From NCBI GenBank assembly GCA_029975055.1, contig JARKPU010000074.1, forward strand, positions 186,001 through 250,000: a DNA stretch of 64,000 bases, read 5' to 3'. The notes under the pieces are model-generated. The model was given only the letters and a program-made list of their open reading frames with translations, had not been told where the DNA came from and did no database searches. The first letter of the stretch is position 1; each line of letters opens with the position of its first letter. Source of the stretch: Anaerolinea sp. Its GTDB lineage: Bacteria > Chloroflexota > Anaerolineae > Anaerolineales > Anaerolineaceae. Positions 51,154 to 60,213 of the stretch are shown here, one piece after another. The position numbers were made by a program, and so were the translations under genes.

Positions 51154-54100
51154 CTATAAAACACCGGCAATGCCCTCGCGGGCCAGTCCGGCCAGGTCTT
51201 CGCCGGCCTTCACCGGGCGCAGGCGGAAGGCAAATTCGTAGCGCCCCGGCGGGATGCGGAACTCGGGGTGCACGGGCGCGTTCCAGCCGTCGTCGCCGCC
51301 CACGCCCATGTGGCGTGCATCCAGGTGCAGAATGGCCTGGGGGATGCGCGTCAACTCATACGGATGGCCCGCCCGTTCCAGATCTTTGACGGCGTAATGC
51401 AGCGCGTCGAAGTGCAACGGCTCGCGGCCGATTGCCAGCAGACCGCAGCCTTCGTCATCCAGCAGCGCCACCCAACGCGCGTCTTCCTTGCCGCCGCTTT
51501 CGCCTGGATAGACATAAGGGGTGAACTGTTCGTCCACCGTGCTCTCATACATGCCCACCGCCGCGCCGAGCTTGCGGTCGGCGTAATTCTCGTGCGGGCC
51601 GCGCCCATACCACACCAGGCGCTCGAAGGCCGCCGGAAGGGTCATCTCCAGCCCAACGCGCGGCAGGTAGGGCATGCGCGGGTCGATCACCACCGCGTTT
51701 TCCACCAGCACCTGGCCGTCGCCAAAGACGTGGTAGCTCACCAGGCTGTCGATCGCCTCTTGCTTGCCCGCGGCCTGCAGCCGGGCGCGCACGCGCACAA
51801 TCACTTCTTCCAGGCTCACCTGGCCCCACTCAAAGCTCAGCACGCAGCGCTCGAGCCGGTCGATCCCGGCCGCCTGCCACTTGTGAATGCTGGCCGGGGC
51901 GCGGTGCATCAGCAGGTCAATATCCGTTGGCGCGCGGTAATACTGCTCCACCGGCCCGCTGTGGATCAAATCCCGCCCGTTGGCGTGGAAGGCCGCGATG
52001 CTGCCCTGCGCTTTATCGAAGAGCACCAAAAAGTCACGCCCTTCCACGGCCAGGCGCTCGGCGTTCTCTTCCACCGCCAGGGTGGGGAAGCTCCTCGGCT
52101 CAGCCAGCGGCCTGGGCGGTACGGCGAACGGCAGGCGGAACTGCTCCCACGTCACTTCGTGGCCTGCGTTGGCCCAGGGGGCGTCTTCGGCGAGCACGAA
52201 ATGCACATTGAGGAAGTATTCCGCCCCGGGTGTGAGCTTCGGCTGCGCAAAAGGCACGTGCAGCTCGCCCTTTTGCCCGGCTTCGAGGTCCAGCGGCGGC
52301 AGCCCGCCCGATTGCACCACGCGCCCGTCTTCCAGCAATTCCCAGCGGATGGCCAGGTGCTCCAGGCTGAGCGCCAGGTGCTTGTTCCACACCGTCAGGC
52401 GGCCTTCGAGGGCATGCGCATCGCTGAGCGTGCTCACGCTCACGGGGGCCTGCACCTTCTTCACCTCCCATGCGCCGGGGTGCGGGGTGAGGTCCGGCCC
52501 GACGATGCCGTTGCAGCACATCTGCGGGTCTTCATTGCCCTGGTAGAACAGGGAATAATCGAAATCGTCGCCGAAATCGCCGCCATAGGCATAGAACGGC
52601 TCACCCCTGGCGTTGGTCTTGAGCAGGGCTTTATCGGACCAATCCCAGATGCAGCCGCCCTGAAAGCGCGGCTCTTTATCAACCAGCTCCCAGAACTTGA
52701 AGAAGTTGCCCGTGCTGTTGCCCTTGGCATAAGCGTATTCGCACATCATGATCGGGCGGGTCATGGCGGGGTTGGCCAGCAGGCTGCGCATTTCATCCAG
52801 GTTGGGGTACATGACCGAGAACACATCACTCACCTGCGGGTGGTGCCGCCCGCCTTCGTAATGCACCAGGCGGGTCGGGTCGGTCATGCGCAGCCAGGCG
52901 GCCATCGCGCCGTGGTTGGGCCCGCAGCCCGATTCATTGCCCAGCGACCACATCAACACGCTGGGGTGGTTGCGGTCGCGCAGGGCCATGCGCGCGGCGC
53001 GCTCCAGGTAAGCGTGCAGCCACTGCGGGTTGCAGCTCAGCTCGGAAGAGACCCCGTGCGTCTCCAGGTTGGCCTCGTCGATCAGGTAGATGCCGTACTC
53101 GTCGCACAGGTCATACCAGCAGGGATGGGCCGGGTAGTGGCTGGTGCGCACGGTGTTGAAGTTGAGCTGCTTCATCAGGATGATCTCGCGGCGCATATCC
53201 TCGCGCGTGAGGGCACGCCCGCGCACAGGGTGATGCTCGTGGCGGTCCACCCCGCGCATCACCAGCCGCCGCCCGTTCAGCAGGATGATGCCGTTCTTGA
53301 TCTCCACCTGGCGAAAGCCCACCCGGCAGCTTTCGAAATCCACCGCCGCGCCATCGGCATTCCTCAGCGTCAGCACCAGCCGGTAGAGGTAGGGCGTCTC
53401 GGCCGTCCACTGGCGCGGGGCGCTCACCATCACACGGGCCATCGCGGCGGCGGTTTTATGCTCGGCCGGATAGAAGTAAGAAGTCCGGTTGCTCACCGGC
53501 ATCGAAAGGGGTGCACCCCAAACCGCCCGGCCTTCCGCATCAAAAAGCTCCGCCTCGATCGAATATGCAGCCGCCCACTGCACCCGGGTGATCTGCACCT
53601 CGAGCGAAAGCTCCGCGTCGCGGTAGTTCTCGTCGAAGTGAGTCTGCACCACAAAGTCTTCGATTGCCACCTGCGGCTTGCTGTAGAGCGTCACATCGCG
53701 CTGGATACCGCTCATCAGCCAGAAGTCCTGGTCTTCCAGGTAGGTTCCGTCGCTGTAGCGCATCACCTGCACCGCCAGGCTGTTCTGGCCCGTGTGGGCC
53801 AGCGCGGTGGCATCGAACTCGGCGGGCAGGCGGCTGTCCTGGCTGTAACCGAGGAACTGGCCGTTCACCCAGGCGTAAAAGGCCGAATCCACCGCCTCGA
53901 AGAGCAGGAAGATGCGCCGCCCTTCCCACCCGGCGGGCACCTCGAAGTTGGTGCGGTAGCAGCCCGTGGGGTTCTCCTCGGGCACAAACGGCGGGTTGGG
54001 GTGGAACGGGTAGGCCACGTTGGTGTAGATTGGGCGGTCGTCGAAGCCCTGCAGCTGCCAGTTGCCCGGCACGGTGATGCCGTCCCACGCCGAGTCGTCG

Positions 54101-54312
54101 AAGCCCGCGGCCCAGAATTGCTCCGGCACGGCCTCGGGGCTTTTGGCCAGGTGAAAGCGCCACACACCGTTCAGCGAGCGCACGTAAGGTGAAGCCGACC
54201 TCTCGCAGCCCAGGGCCATGGCGGCGCTTGGGTAAGCCCCCAGCGGCGTGTGCCCGGCGCGCTTATGAATCCCAACCACCTGCGGGTCTTCCCAATCGCG
54301 TTGTCCACTCAT
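51154..54312 (-). CDS. GH2 beta-galactosidase (LacZ-like), standard length
   Basis: Intracellular beta-galactosidase of 1052 residues with all five LacZ domains. The jelly-roll domain opens about residue 42, and the TIM barrel carries the acid/base Glu460 (WSLGNESGCG) and nucleophile Glu525 (IMMCEYAYAKGNSTGNF). VRTSHYPAHPCWYDLCDEYGIYLIDEANLETHG is classic. The C-terminal beta-supersandwich includes YRAPTDIDLLMH and VWYGRGPHENYADRKLGA. ATG at 54312 is chosen over a longer open frame because the sequence before it is not protein-like. No insertion in the last domain, unlike the second GH2 copy. Confidence 0.95.
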   Translation of the reverse strand: MSGQRDWEDPQVVGIHKRAGHTPLGAYPSAAMALGCERSASPYVRSLNGVWRFHLAKSPEAVPEQFWAAGFDDSAWDGITVPGNWQLQGFDDRPIYTNVAYPFHPNPPFVPEENPTGCYRTNFEVPAGWEGRRIFLLFEAVDSAFYAWVNGQFLGYSQDSRLPAEFDATALAHTGQNSLAVQVMRYSDGTYLEDQDFWLMSGIQRDVTLYSKPQVAIEDFVVQTHFDENYRDAELSLEVQITRVQWAAAYSIEAELFDAEGRAVWGAPLSMPVSNRTSYFYPAEHKTAAAMARVMVSAPRQWTAETPYLYRLVLTLRNADGAAVDFESCRVGFRQVEIKNGIILLNGRRLVMRGVDRHEHHPVRGRALTREDMRREIILMKQLNFNTVRTSHYPAHPCWYDLCDEYGIYLIDEANLETHGVSSELSCNPQWLHAYLERAARMALRDRNHPSVLMWSLGNESGCGPNHGAMAAWLRMTDPTRLVHYEGGRHHPQVSDVFSVMYPNLDEMRSLLANPAMTRPIMMCEYAYAKGNSTGNFFKFWELVDKEPRFQGGCIWDWSDKALLKTNARGEPFYAYGGDFGDDFDYSLFYQGNEDPQMCCNGIVGPDLTPHPGAWEVKKVQAPVSVSTLSDAHALEGRLTVWNKHLALSLEHLAIRWELLEDGRVVQSGGLPPLDLEAGQKGELHVPFAQPKLTPGAEYFLNVHFVLAEDAPWANAGHEVTWEQFRLPFAVPPRPLAEPRSFPTLAVEENAERLAVEGRDFLVLFDKAQGSIAAFHANGRDLIHSGPVEQYYRAPTDIDLLMHRAPASIHKWQAAGIDRLERCVLSFEWGQVSLEEVIVRVRARLQAAGKQEAIDSLVSYHVFGDGQVLVENAVVIDPRMPYLPRVGLEMTLPAAFERLVWYGRGPHENYADRKLGAAVGMYESTVDEQFTPYVYPGESGGKEDARWVALLDDEGCGLLAIGREPLHFDALHYAVKDLERAGHPYELTRIPQAILHLDARHMGVGGDDGWNAPVHPEFRIPPGRYEFAFRLRPVKAGEDLAGLAREGIAGVL

Positions 54313-54439
54313 CTGGCTCTCTCTCCAAGCGGCAGTCCTCGCCCGTCCCCCTTCACAGGGGGTATGCGGGGCCGGGCGAGGACATACAAGCATCCGGTTC
54401 CGGCCGGTTGAACATCAATTCGTCACCGCTCACCCACCG

Positions 54440-54483
54440 CCCGTTTCGCCCCTCCCTCGTGTGGGAGAGGGGCCGGGGCCAAG
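54440..54483. repeat. CCCTCACCC/GGGAGAGGG-type palindromic element, copy 4
   Basis: CCCCTCCCTC-gtgt-GGGAGAGGGGCC, in the 187-bp gap between the GH2 and URO-D genes. A GC-rich neighbour at 54340-54380 (CGTCCCCCTTCACAGGGGGTATGCGGGG) may be a further hairpin. Confidence 0.6.
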
Positions 54484-54499
54484 GGCCTGAGCAGTACCA

Positions 54500-55591
54500 T
54501 CAATTCAACGAAATATCTTCTTCCTTCAGCGTCTTGAGGAAGGCCTCCGCTTCTTCGGGCGTGAAGATGCCCTCTTCCCAGGCATTGACCAACAGTAAAA
54601 AGCCCTTACCGCCCAGCTCGCGCACGATGCGCCGCGCCCCCTGCGGGCTGACGGACACCTGGCAGAGCTTGCCGCCATCGCGAATGCGCTTGAGCAGCGG
54701 CAGCCAGTGATCGGGCGAGGGCTGCCCATCGCCCGGGATCCACTGAATGCCGCGCAGGCGCTCGATCCCCAGCAGCAGATCCAGGTGCGGAATCTCGCCC
54801 TTGCCGTCCAGGTGATAGAACCCGTGCGTCAGGTGCGCGCAGCAGGCTTCCAGGTCGGGCAGCACAAAGCGCTCGAACATGGCCGGCGAGATCATATACG
54901 AGAAGTCGCATTGCAGCATGTAGGTCGTGCCGGTAGACCAGATGGGCGTCCAGCAGCTCGTCCCGCGGCAGGCCGGCCGGATGATGGCGTCCAGCTCGTC
55001 GTAATAGCGGATCCACAGCGCGGTGATCTGCCGCACCAGCCGGTCCACCTCTTCGGGGTAGTCGATCAGGTCAAACAGCAGGGCCTGCGTATCGCGGAAG
55101 GAAGCCAGGATATCGAGGTTACCGCCCAGGTCGGTGTGTGCGACGGCCAGCATCCCCTCCGAGCGCGCTGCCAGTTCGGCGGTGATGGCCTTGACACGCT
55201 TCCACCAGGGGTTCTGCGCATCGTAAGCCAGGTTGATCTCGCGGATGGGCTTTTCCTCCGCCGGGGTGAACCAGACCGTCTCGGAAGGGTCAACCACCGA
55301 ATTGACCTTGCAGCCGAGAAAGCCCGCCGCGATGCCCGGGCCAAAGTTCACCCACAGATGCGGAAAGGCGTCGCCGTAATAATGGACGTGCTCCAGCACG
55401 GCTGTGTATCGATCCACCAGCTCTTCGACGGGCATTTCGGCCGGGTAATTGCTCATGTAGCCAAAGGTGGTGGGGGCGGCGGGGTCGGTCACCGCCAGGT
55501 GCACCAGCGGCCGCTCGAGCTCGCCCGCCCACCAGGCCATTGTGTCGCGCTCCACGCGCTGCCAGTCTTCCGGGGTAAAGTGAAGCTTCAT
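54500..55591 (-). CDS. URO-D-family protein in a galactosidase cluster
   Basis: Protein of 363 residues with a uroporphyrinogen-decarboxylase-like TIM barrel. Recognisable parts are FPHLWVNFGPGIAAGFLG, HTDLGGNLDILASFRDTQALLFDLIDYPEEVDRL, and the C-terminal barrel with HLTHGFYHLDGKGEIPHLDLLLGIERLRGIQWIPGDG. The MRQAGRYLPEYR-type substrate motif of true HemE is absent, so haem synthesis is unlikely. Members of this wider group include corrinoid-protein methyltransferases (MtaA-like) and many uncharacterised proteins in sugar loci. Placed between two GH2 genes, which suggests work on a released sugar or aglycone (inference). Confidence 0.83.
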   Translation of the reverse strand: MKLHFTPEDWQRVERDTMAWWAGELERPLVHLAVTDPAAPTTFGYMSNYPAEMPVEELVDRYTAVLEHVHYYGDAFPHLWVNFGPGIAAGFLGCKVNSVVDPSETVWFTPAEEKPIREINLAYDAQNPWWKRVKAITAELAARSEGMLAVAHTDLGGNLDILASFRDTQALLFDLIDYPEEVDRLVRQITALWIRYYDELDAIIRPACRGTSCWTPIWSTGTTYMLQCDFSYMISPAMFERFVLPDLEACCAHLTHGFYHLDGKGEIPHLDLLLGIERLRGIQWIPGDGQPSPDHWLPLLKRIRDGGKLCQVSVSPQGARRIVRELGGKGFLLLVNAWEEGIFTPEEAEAFLKTLKEEDISLN

Positions 55592-55605
55592 TGTTCCACT
55601 CCCAT

Positions 55606-58600
55606 CTAGCCAAGCACCTGTTTGCTCAATTCCACCGCGCTCTCCACCCGCCCGTCGAAGGGGCGCAACCGCAATCCAAAGCGGACTTCCTCGGCTTTGA
55701 GCTGGTATTTCTCCAACCGGCCCGGCCCGCAGCTCGCGCTGCCCAGGCCCGATTGCGCGTAATCCAGATTGAGCTCCACCTCGTCCAGGCGGGTCAGCTC
55801 GAACGGGTGGCGGCTGCGCTCCAGGTCGGCGGTGGTGTAATGCAGGGCGTTGAAGCTGAACCAGGGCGCCCCGATTGCCAGCAGCCCGCGGCCATCCGCC
55901 GCGCTCAGGCCCGCCCAGCGCACTTCGGTGTGAGCGCCGTTCTCTTGCGGGACGACATACGGCACGAACTGGTCATCCACCGTACCGGAATAGACACCCA
56001 CGCGGGCGCCATCCTGCCGGTCGGGGTACGTCTCATGCGGGCCGCGCCCATACCAACTCACCTGCTCGAAACCGCCCGCCAGGAGCATCTGCAGCCCCAC
56101 CCGCGGCAAGAAGGGCAGGCCTTCCACCTCGGGGAGCACGTGCGTTTCCACCAGGATGTCGCCGCTGCCGTGCACCGTGTAGGTATATTCAACGGCGAAG
56201 CTCGCCGGTTGGGGGGCCGCAGGGGCCGTCTCGAAGCCGCCGGCCGCCACCGCTTCTTCCACCTCGGGCGGAACGGGCTCTCCGGCAGCCACGAGCATCT
56301 CGCGCAGGGCAAGGATCATCTCATAGACGCGGTTTTGGGCCGCCAGCGCGCCCAACAGGTGCCTGATTTTTTCCATCTTGCCTGCCTCGGCGCCTTCGGG
56401 CAGACTCACCTGCATCTTCGCCGCCAGCGCGTCAAGCTGCGGCTCGGTAAGCAGCATGTTCAGGCCAAAGCCGAGCATGCGCATGCGCTGTTCGGGCGTT
56501 TCCAAAGGCGGCAGTTCGGCGCCCTCCTTCACTTTGACCTGCGACCTGACCTCGATGCGCACCGTGGAAGGCGAAACCCTCTCCACCGTGCAGCCCTGCG
56601 GGTGCTCGACGAGCTGGTCATAGCCCACCGCGCGCCAGCGGATCGCCGCGCGTTCCTCGCCCCAGGTGTTCAGGTCATTTTCCGTCGGCGCGCGCCAGAA
56701 GTTGACCCGCGGGCCTTCCTTGAGCAGCTCGCGCCCGCCCTGTTTGAGCGAGACGATGCGCCCCTCTTCTTTATCGAAGATCAGGCTGAAGCCCGGCCCG
56801 CTCAAAACCGAGCGTGCCAATGATTCCTCCAGCTTCAATTCCGGCAGGCCCGCCTGGGGCAGCGCCGGAGCGGCCGGCGCCGAAACCGGCAGCTGGAACT
56901 GCACCCAACCCACCTCGTGGCCTTTCGACGCCCAGGGGGCGTCCGCGGCCAGCGTGAAGCTCATCTCCAGCCAGTACTCGGTGCAGGCCGAGAGCTCCAG
57001 CCGCGGGAGCGGAAGGGTCACCTCTTCCGCTGCGCCCGCCGGGGTGTGCAGCGGCGCGAGCGTGCCTTCGGCCAGGGTCTTGCCGTCGGCTGTCACCTTC
57101 CAGGATGGCTGCAGGTAGGCCAGGTCGGAGAAATAATGCTTGTTCACCACCTTCACCCGCCCGGCGGCAAGATCAACCGGCTGCACCGTCACCGGCTGGT
57201 AAACCTTTTTCATCTCGAACAGCGCGGGGTGCGGCTTCCGGTCGGGGAAGAGCAGCCCGTTGCAGCAGAAGGAAAAGTCGGTGGGCTGGTCGCCAAAATC
57301 GCCGCCGTAGGCAAACCAGGTGCGCCCGTCTTCCGTCTTGCGGGCAATACCCTGGTCCGCCCAATCCCACACAAAGCCGCCGCGCAGGCGCGGGTAGGCC
57401 TCGATGACCTCCCAGTATTCGGTGAAGTTGCCGGGGCTGTTGCCCATCGAGTGAGCATATTCGCACATGATGAACGGGCGCGTCTCGCCGGGGACGGTGG
57501 CAAATTCGATCAGTTTGGATACCTTGGGGTACATGGTGGAAACGATATCCACATACGGCTCATCTTCGGCCGATTCGTAGTGCACCGGGCGGGTCTTGTC
57601 GCGCGCGTGGATCCAATCGGCCAGCGCGGCGTGGTTAGGCCCGTGGCCCGATTCGTTGCCCATCGACCAGATCACCACCGAGGGGTGGTTTTTATCGCGT
57701 TCCACCATGCGGCTGCCGCGCTCCAGGAAGGACAGCTTCCAGGCGGGGTCTTTCGTCGGGCGGTCCCAAAAGCCGTGCGTCTCGATGTTGGCCTCGTCGA
57801 TCAGGTACAGGCCGTACTGGTCGCACAGGTCGTACCAGCGCGGGTCATCGGGGTAGTGGCAGGTGCGCACCGCGTTCACATTGGCGCGCTTCATGATCAA
57901 GATATCTTCCAGCATCGATTCGACCGTCACCGCGTGCCCGCGGTCGGGCATGTGCTCGTGGCGGTTGACGCCGCGGAAGTGCACCGCCGCGCCGTTGACC
58001 AAAATCTTGCCATCGCGGATCTCCACCTGGCGGAAGCCCACCTGGCAGCGCTCCACCTCCAGCACCGCGCCGGAAGCGTCCTTGAGCGTCAACACCAGCG
58101 TGTAAAGGTTGGGGAATTCGGCCGACCACTGCGCCGGAGCCTTCACCGGGCCGGCCAGCTCGAGCGCGGCTTCCTCTCCGCCCTTCAGCGAAAGCTCGCC
58201 CGCCTGCGCCCAGCCGTGAGCCGGTTTGCCTTTGGCATTGAACAGCGCCGCCTCCACGCGCAGGCCTTTGGCGGCGCGCCCGGCATAATTGCGCACGTGG
58301 GCAGTCACCTTCAACTCGGCGTCGCGGTAGGCGGCATCGAAGCTGGTGCGCGCCCAAAAATCGCGCAGGTGCACCGCCGGGGTGGAGAAGAGATACACAT
58401 CGCGGAAGATGCCGCTCAGGAACCACATATCCTGGTCTTCCAGATACGATCCATCCGACCAGCGGTAGACGCGCACGGCCAGCTCGTTCTCGCCGGGCTT
58501 GACGAAGCGGGTGATGTTGAACTCGGCGGGCAGGCGGCTGTCTTTTGAGAAGCCCACTTCCTTGCCGTTCACCCACAGGTAAAAGGCCGAATCCACGCCG

Positions 58601-59022
58601 TCAAAGACGATGAAGATTTGGCGGCCTTTCCACTCCTCCGGGATGCTGAAACGCTTGCGATAGCTGCCCGTCTCGTTGGTGTCGGCGGGCACCTTCGGGC
58701 ACGCCGAGGTATCGAAGGCGTAGCTGTTGGCCAGGTAGCGCGGCAGGCCGTAGCCCAGCATCTGCCAGTTGGAAGGCACGGCGATGTTATCCCAGGCGGA
58801 ATCATCGAACTTCTTCTCGAAGAACCCCTCCGGGGCCTGCGCCGGGGTGGGCGCAAAATGGAATTTCCACTCCCCGTTCAGCAGGCGGAAGTAGGGTGAT
58901 TTCTCGCGCGCGCCCCGCAGCGCCGTTGGAACATCTGCATAAGGCAGCAGCGTCGCGTGCGCCGGCTCGCGGTTGATCCCTTGCACAGCGGGGTTTTCCC
59001 AATCATTGATTTGTTCGCTCAC
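55606..59022 (-). CDS. GH2 beta-galactosidase with helical insertion in domain 5
   Basis: LacZ-like beta-galactosidase of 1138 residues. Acid/base Glu457 (WSMGNESGHG) and nucleophile Glu521 (FIMCEYAHSMGNSPGNF) are intact, as are VRTCHYPDDPRWYDLCDQYGLYLIDEANIETHG and FVWDWADQG. Inside the C-terminal beta-supersandwich, residues about 833-940 (56203-56526) form an extra, mostly helical segment rich in Ala, Glu, Leu and Met (MLLTEPQLDALAAKMQVSL; KMEKIRHLLGALAAQNRVYEM), with a Pro/Ala-rich end. The segment is absent from the other GH2 copy. The flanking fold resumes with SFAVEYTYTVHGSGDI. It may bind a partner or alter oligomerisation. Confidence 0.94.
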   Translation of the reverse strand: MSEQINDWENPAVQGINREPAHATLLPYADVPTALRGAREKSPYFRLLNGEWKFHFAPTPAQAPEGFFEKKFDDSAWDNIAVPSNWQMLGYGLPRYLANSYAFDTSACPKVPADTNETGSYRKRFSIPEEWKGRQIFIVFDGVDSAFYLWVNGKEVGFSKDSRLPAEFNITRFVKPGENELAVRVYRWSDGSYLEDQDMWFLSGIFRDVYLFSTPAVHLRDFWARTSFDAAYRDAELKVTAHVRNYAGRAAKGLRVEAALFNAKGKPAHGWAQAGELSLKGGEEAALELAGPVKAPAQWSAEFPNLYTLVLTLKDASGAVLEVERCQVGFRQVEIRDGKILVNGAAVHFRGVNRHEHMPDRGHAVTVESMLEDILIMKRANVNAVRTCHYPDDPRWYDLCDQYGLYLIDEANIETHGFWDRPTKDPAWKLSFLERGSRMVERDKNHPSVVIWSMGNESGHGPNHAALADWIHARDKTRPVHYESAEDEPYVDIVSTMYPKVSKLIEFATVPGETRPFIMCEYAHSMGNSPGNFTEYWEVIEAYPRLRGGFVWDWADQGIARKTEDGRTWFAYGGDFGDQPTDFSFCCNGLLFPDRKPHPALFEMKKVYQPVTVQPVDLAAGRVKVVNKHYFSDLAYLQPSWKVTADGKTLAEGTLAPLHTPAGAAEEVTLPLPRLELSACTEYWLEMSFTLAADAPWASKGHEVGWVQFQLPVSAPAAPALPQAGLPELKLEESLARSVLSGPGFSLIFDKEEGRIVSLKQGGRELLKEGPRVNFWRAPTENDLNTWGEERAAIRWRAVGYDQLVEHPQGCTVERVSPSTVRIEVRSQVKVKEGAELPPLETPEQRMRMLGFGLNMLLTEPQLDALAAKMQVSLPEGAEAGKMEKIRHLLGALAAQNRVYEMILALREMLVAAGEPVPPEVEEAVAAGGFETAPAAPQPASFAVEYTYTVHGSGDILVETHVLPEVEGLPFLPRVGLQMLLAGGFEQVSWYGRGPHETYPDRQDGARVGVYSGTVDDQFVPYVVPQENGAHTEVRWAGLSAADGRGLLAIGAPWFSFNALHYTTADLERSRHPFELTRLDEVELNLDYAQSGLGSASCGPGRLEKYQLKAEEVRFGLRLRPFDGRVESAVELSKQVLG
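56203..56526 (-). other. Inserted helical segment within the second GH2 enzyme
   Basis: About 108 residues without counterpart in the neighbouring 1052-residue GH2 protein. The frame is continuous through both junctions and codon composition is similar to the rest of the gene, so it is not a recent frameshift artefact. Confidence 0.75.
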
Positions 59023-59044
59023 GGTTTTGCTCCTTTTCTGGCAT

Positions 59045-59077
59045 GAAAAACCTGGTGAAGGAAGGCCCCACCAGGTC
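59045..59077 (-). terminator. Possible terminator of the Opp operon
   Basis: Minus strand ACCTGGTG-gggccttcctt-CACCAGGT followed by TTTTTC, 42 bp past the oppF stop and just before the GH2 start at 59022. It may act as terminator or attenuator between transporter and enzyme genes. Confidence 0.7.
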
Positions 59078-59118
59078 TTGATTTCATCACGGGCTACCTT
59101 TCGGGCTGGCCTGGGCGC

Positions 59119-60162
59119 CTACCGGTTGGCAAGGATTTCGGCCACCCCGTTGAGCGAAAGCTCGCGGGCGCGGTGGCACTTGACGAAATGCCCCGGCTTC
59201 ACTTCCTCAAAGGCCGGTTCGGTGCTCTTGCAGATATCCACGCAGTAGCTGCAGCGCGGGTGGAAGTAACAGCCCGAAGGCGGGTTGGCCGGGTTGGCCA
59301 CTTCGCCGGAGAGATAAACGCGCTTTTCGCGTTTGCGCGGGTCGGGCAGGGGAATGGCCGACATGAGCGCTTCGGTGTAGGGGTGCATCGGGTTGGTGTA
59401 GAGTTCCTGGGTGTTGGCCAGCTCCACCATCTTGCCCACGTACATCACCGCCACCCGGTCGCTGATGTGCGCCACCACGCTCAGGTCGTGCGCCACAAAC
59501 AGGTACGTCAGGCCGAGGTCCACCTGCAGGTCTTGCAGCAGGTTGAGGATTTGCGCCTGCACCGAAACATCCAGCGCCGAAACAGGCTCATCGCAGACGA
59601 TGAACTTGGGGTTGGGCGCCAGGGCGCGCGCCAGACCGATGCGCTGGCGCTGCCCGCCCGAAAAGGCATGCGGGTAACGGCGCATATATTCGGGGCGCAG
59701 CCCCACGCGGCGCAGCATCTCGGCCACGCGTTCTTCCAGCTCCTTACCCGATGCCAGCTTCATGGCCCGCAGCGGCGCGCCGACGATATCCAGCAGCGTC
59801 ATGCGCGGGTTCAACGATGCGTACGGGTCCTGGAAAATCATGCGCATATTGCGCCTGACGGCGATGAGTTGATCCTGGTCGAGGGTCGCCACGTCCACCT
59901 TGCCCAGGGTCGGGTCGCGGAAGAGGATCTTGCCGCTCGAAGGCGGGATGGCGCGCAGGATCGACCGCCCCGCGGTGGTCTTCCCGCAGCCGCTTTCGCC
60001 TACCAGCCCGAGCGTCTCACCCTCGCGGATGAAGAAGCTCAGGTTATCCACCGCCTTCACCTGCCCCACCACGCGCTTGAAGAATCCGCGCCTGATCGGG
60101 AAATACTTCTTGAGCTCGATCACCTCCAGCAAGGGCTCTTTCGTGAGTGCTTGATCAGACAT
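59119..60162 (-). CDS. Opp/Dpp-type ABC transporter ATP-binding protein (OppF-like)
   Basis: ATPase of 347 residues energising uptake through the OppB/OppC channel. Walker A GESGCGKTTAGR (about 55-66), signature FSGGQRQRIGLARAL (about 165-179), Walker B FIVCDEPVSALD, and the H loop FVAHDLSV are all present. The C-terminal oligopeptide/dipeptide domain has the cysteine pattern GCYFHPRCSYCVDICKS found in this subfamily. Fourth ABC gene downstream of the binding protein; next to beta-galactosidases, so the load may be oligosaccharides rather than peptides (inference). Confidence 0.93.
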   Translation of the reverse strand: MSDQALTKEPLLEVIELKKYFPIRRGFFKRVVGQVKAVDNLSFFIREGETLGLVGESGCGKTTAGRSILRAIPPSSGKILFRDPTLGKVDVATLDQDQLIAVRRNMRMIFQDPYASLNPRMTLLDIVGAPLRAMKLASGKELEERVAEMLRRVGLRPEYMRRYPHAFSGGQRQRIGLARALAPNPKFIVCDEPVSALDVSVQAQILNLLQDLQVDLGLTYLFVAHDLSVVAHISDRVAVMYVGKMVELANTQELYTNPMHPYTEALMSAIPLPDPRKREKRVYLSGEVANPANPPSGCYFHPRCSYCVDICKSTEPAFEEVKPGHFVKCHRARELSLNGVAEILANR

Positions 60163-60213
60163 AACCTACCATCCTCTCTGATAAAGTCGGTGCGCGTTGC
60201 CCGGTCTGGAGGG

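Noticed and set aside
51268..54192. Long plus-strand open frame (about 974 codons)
   Set aside because: Complement of the GH2 gene; His/Arg/Ala-rich composition typical of antisense frames in GC-rich DNA.
54500..55591. hemE uroporphyrinogen decarboxylase
   Set aside because: The diagnostic N-terminal Arg-rich substrate motif is absent and no haem genes are nearby.
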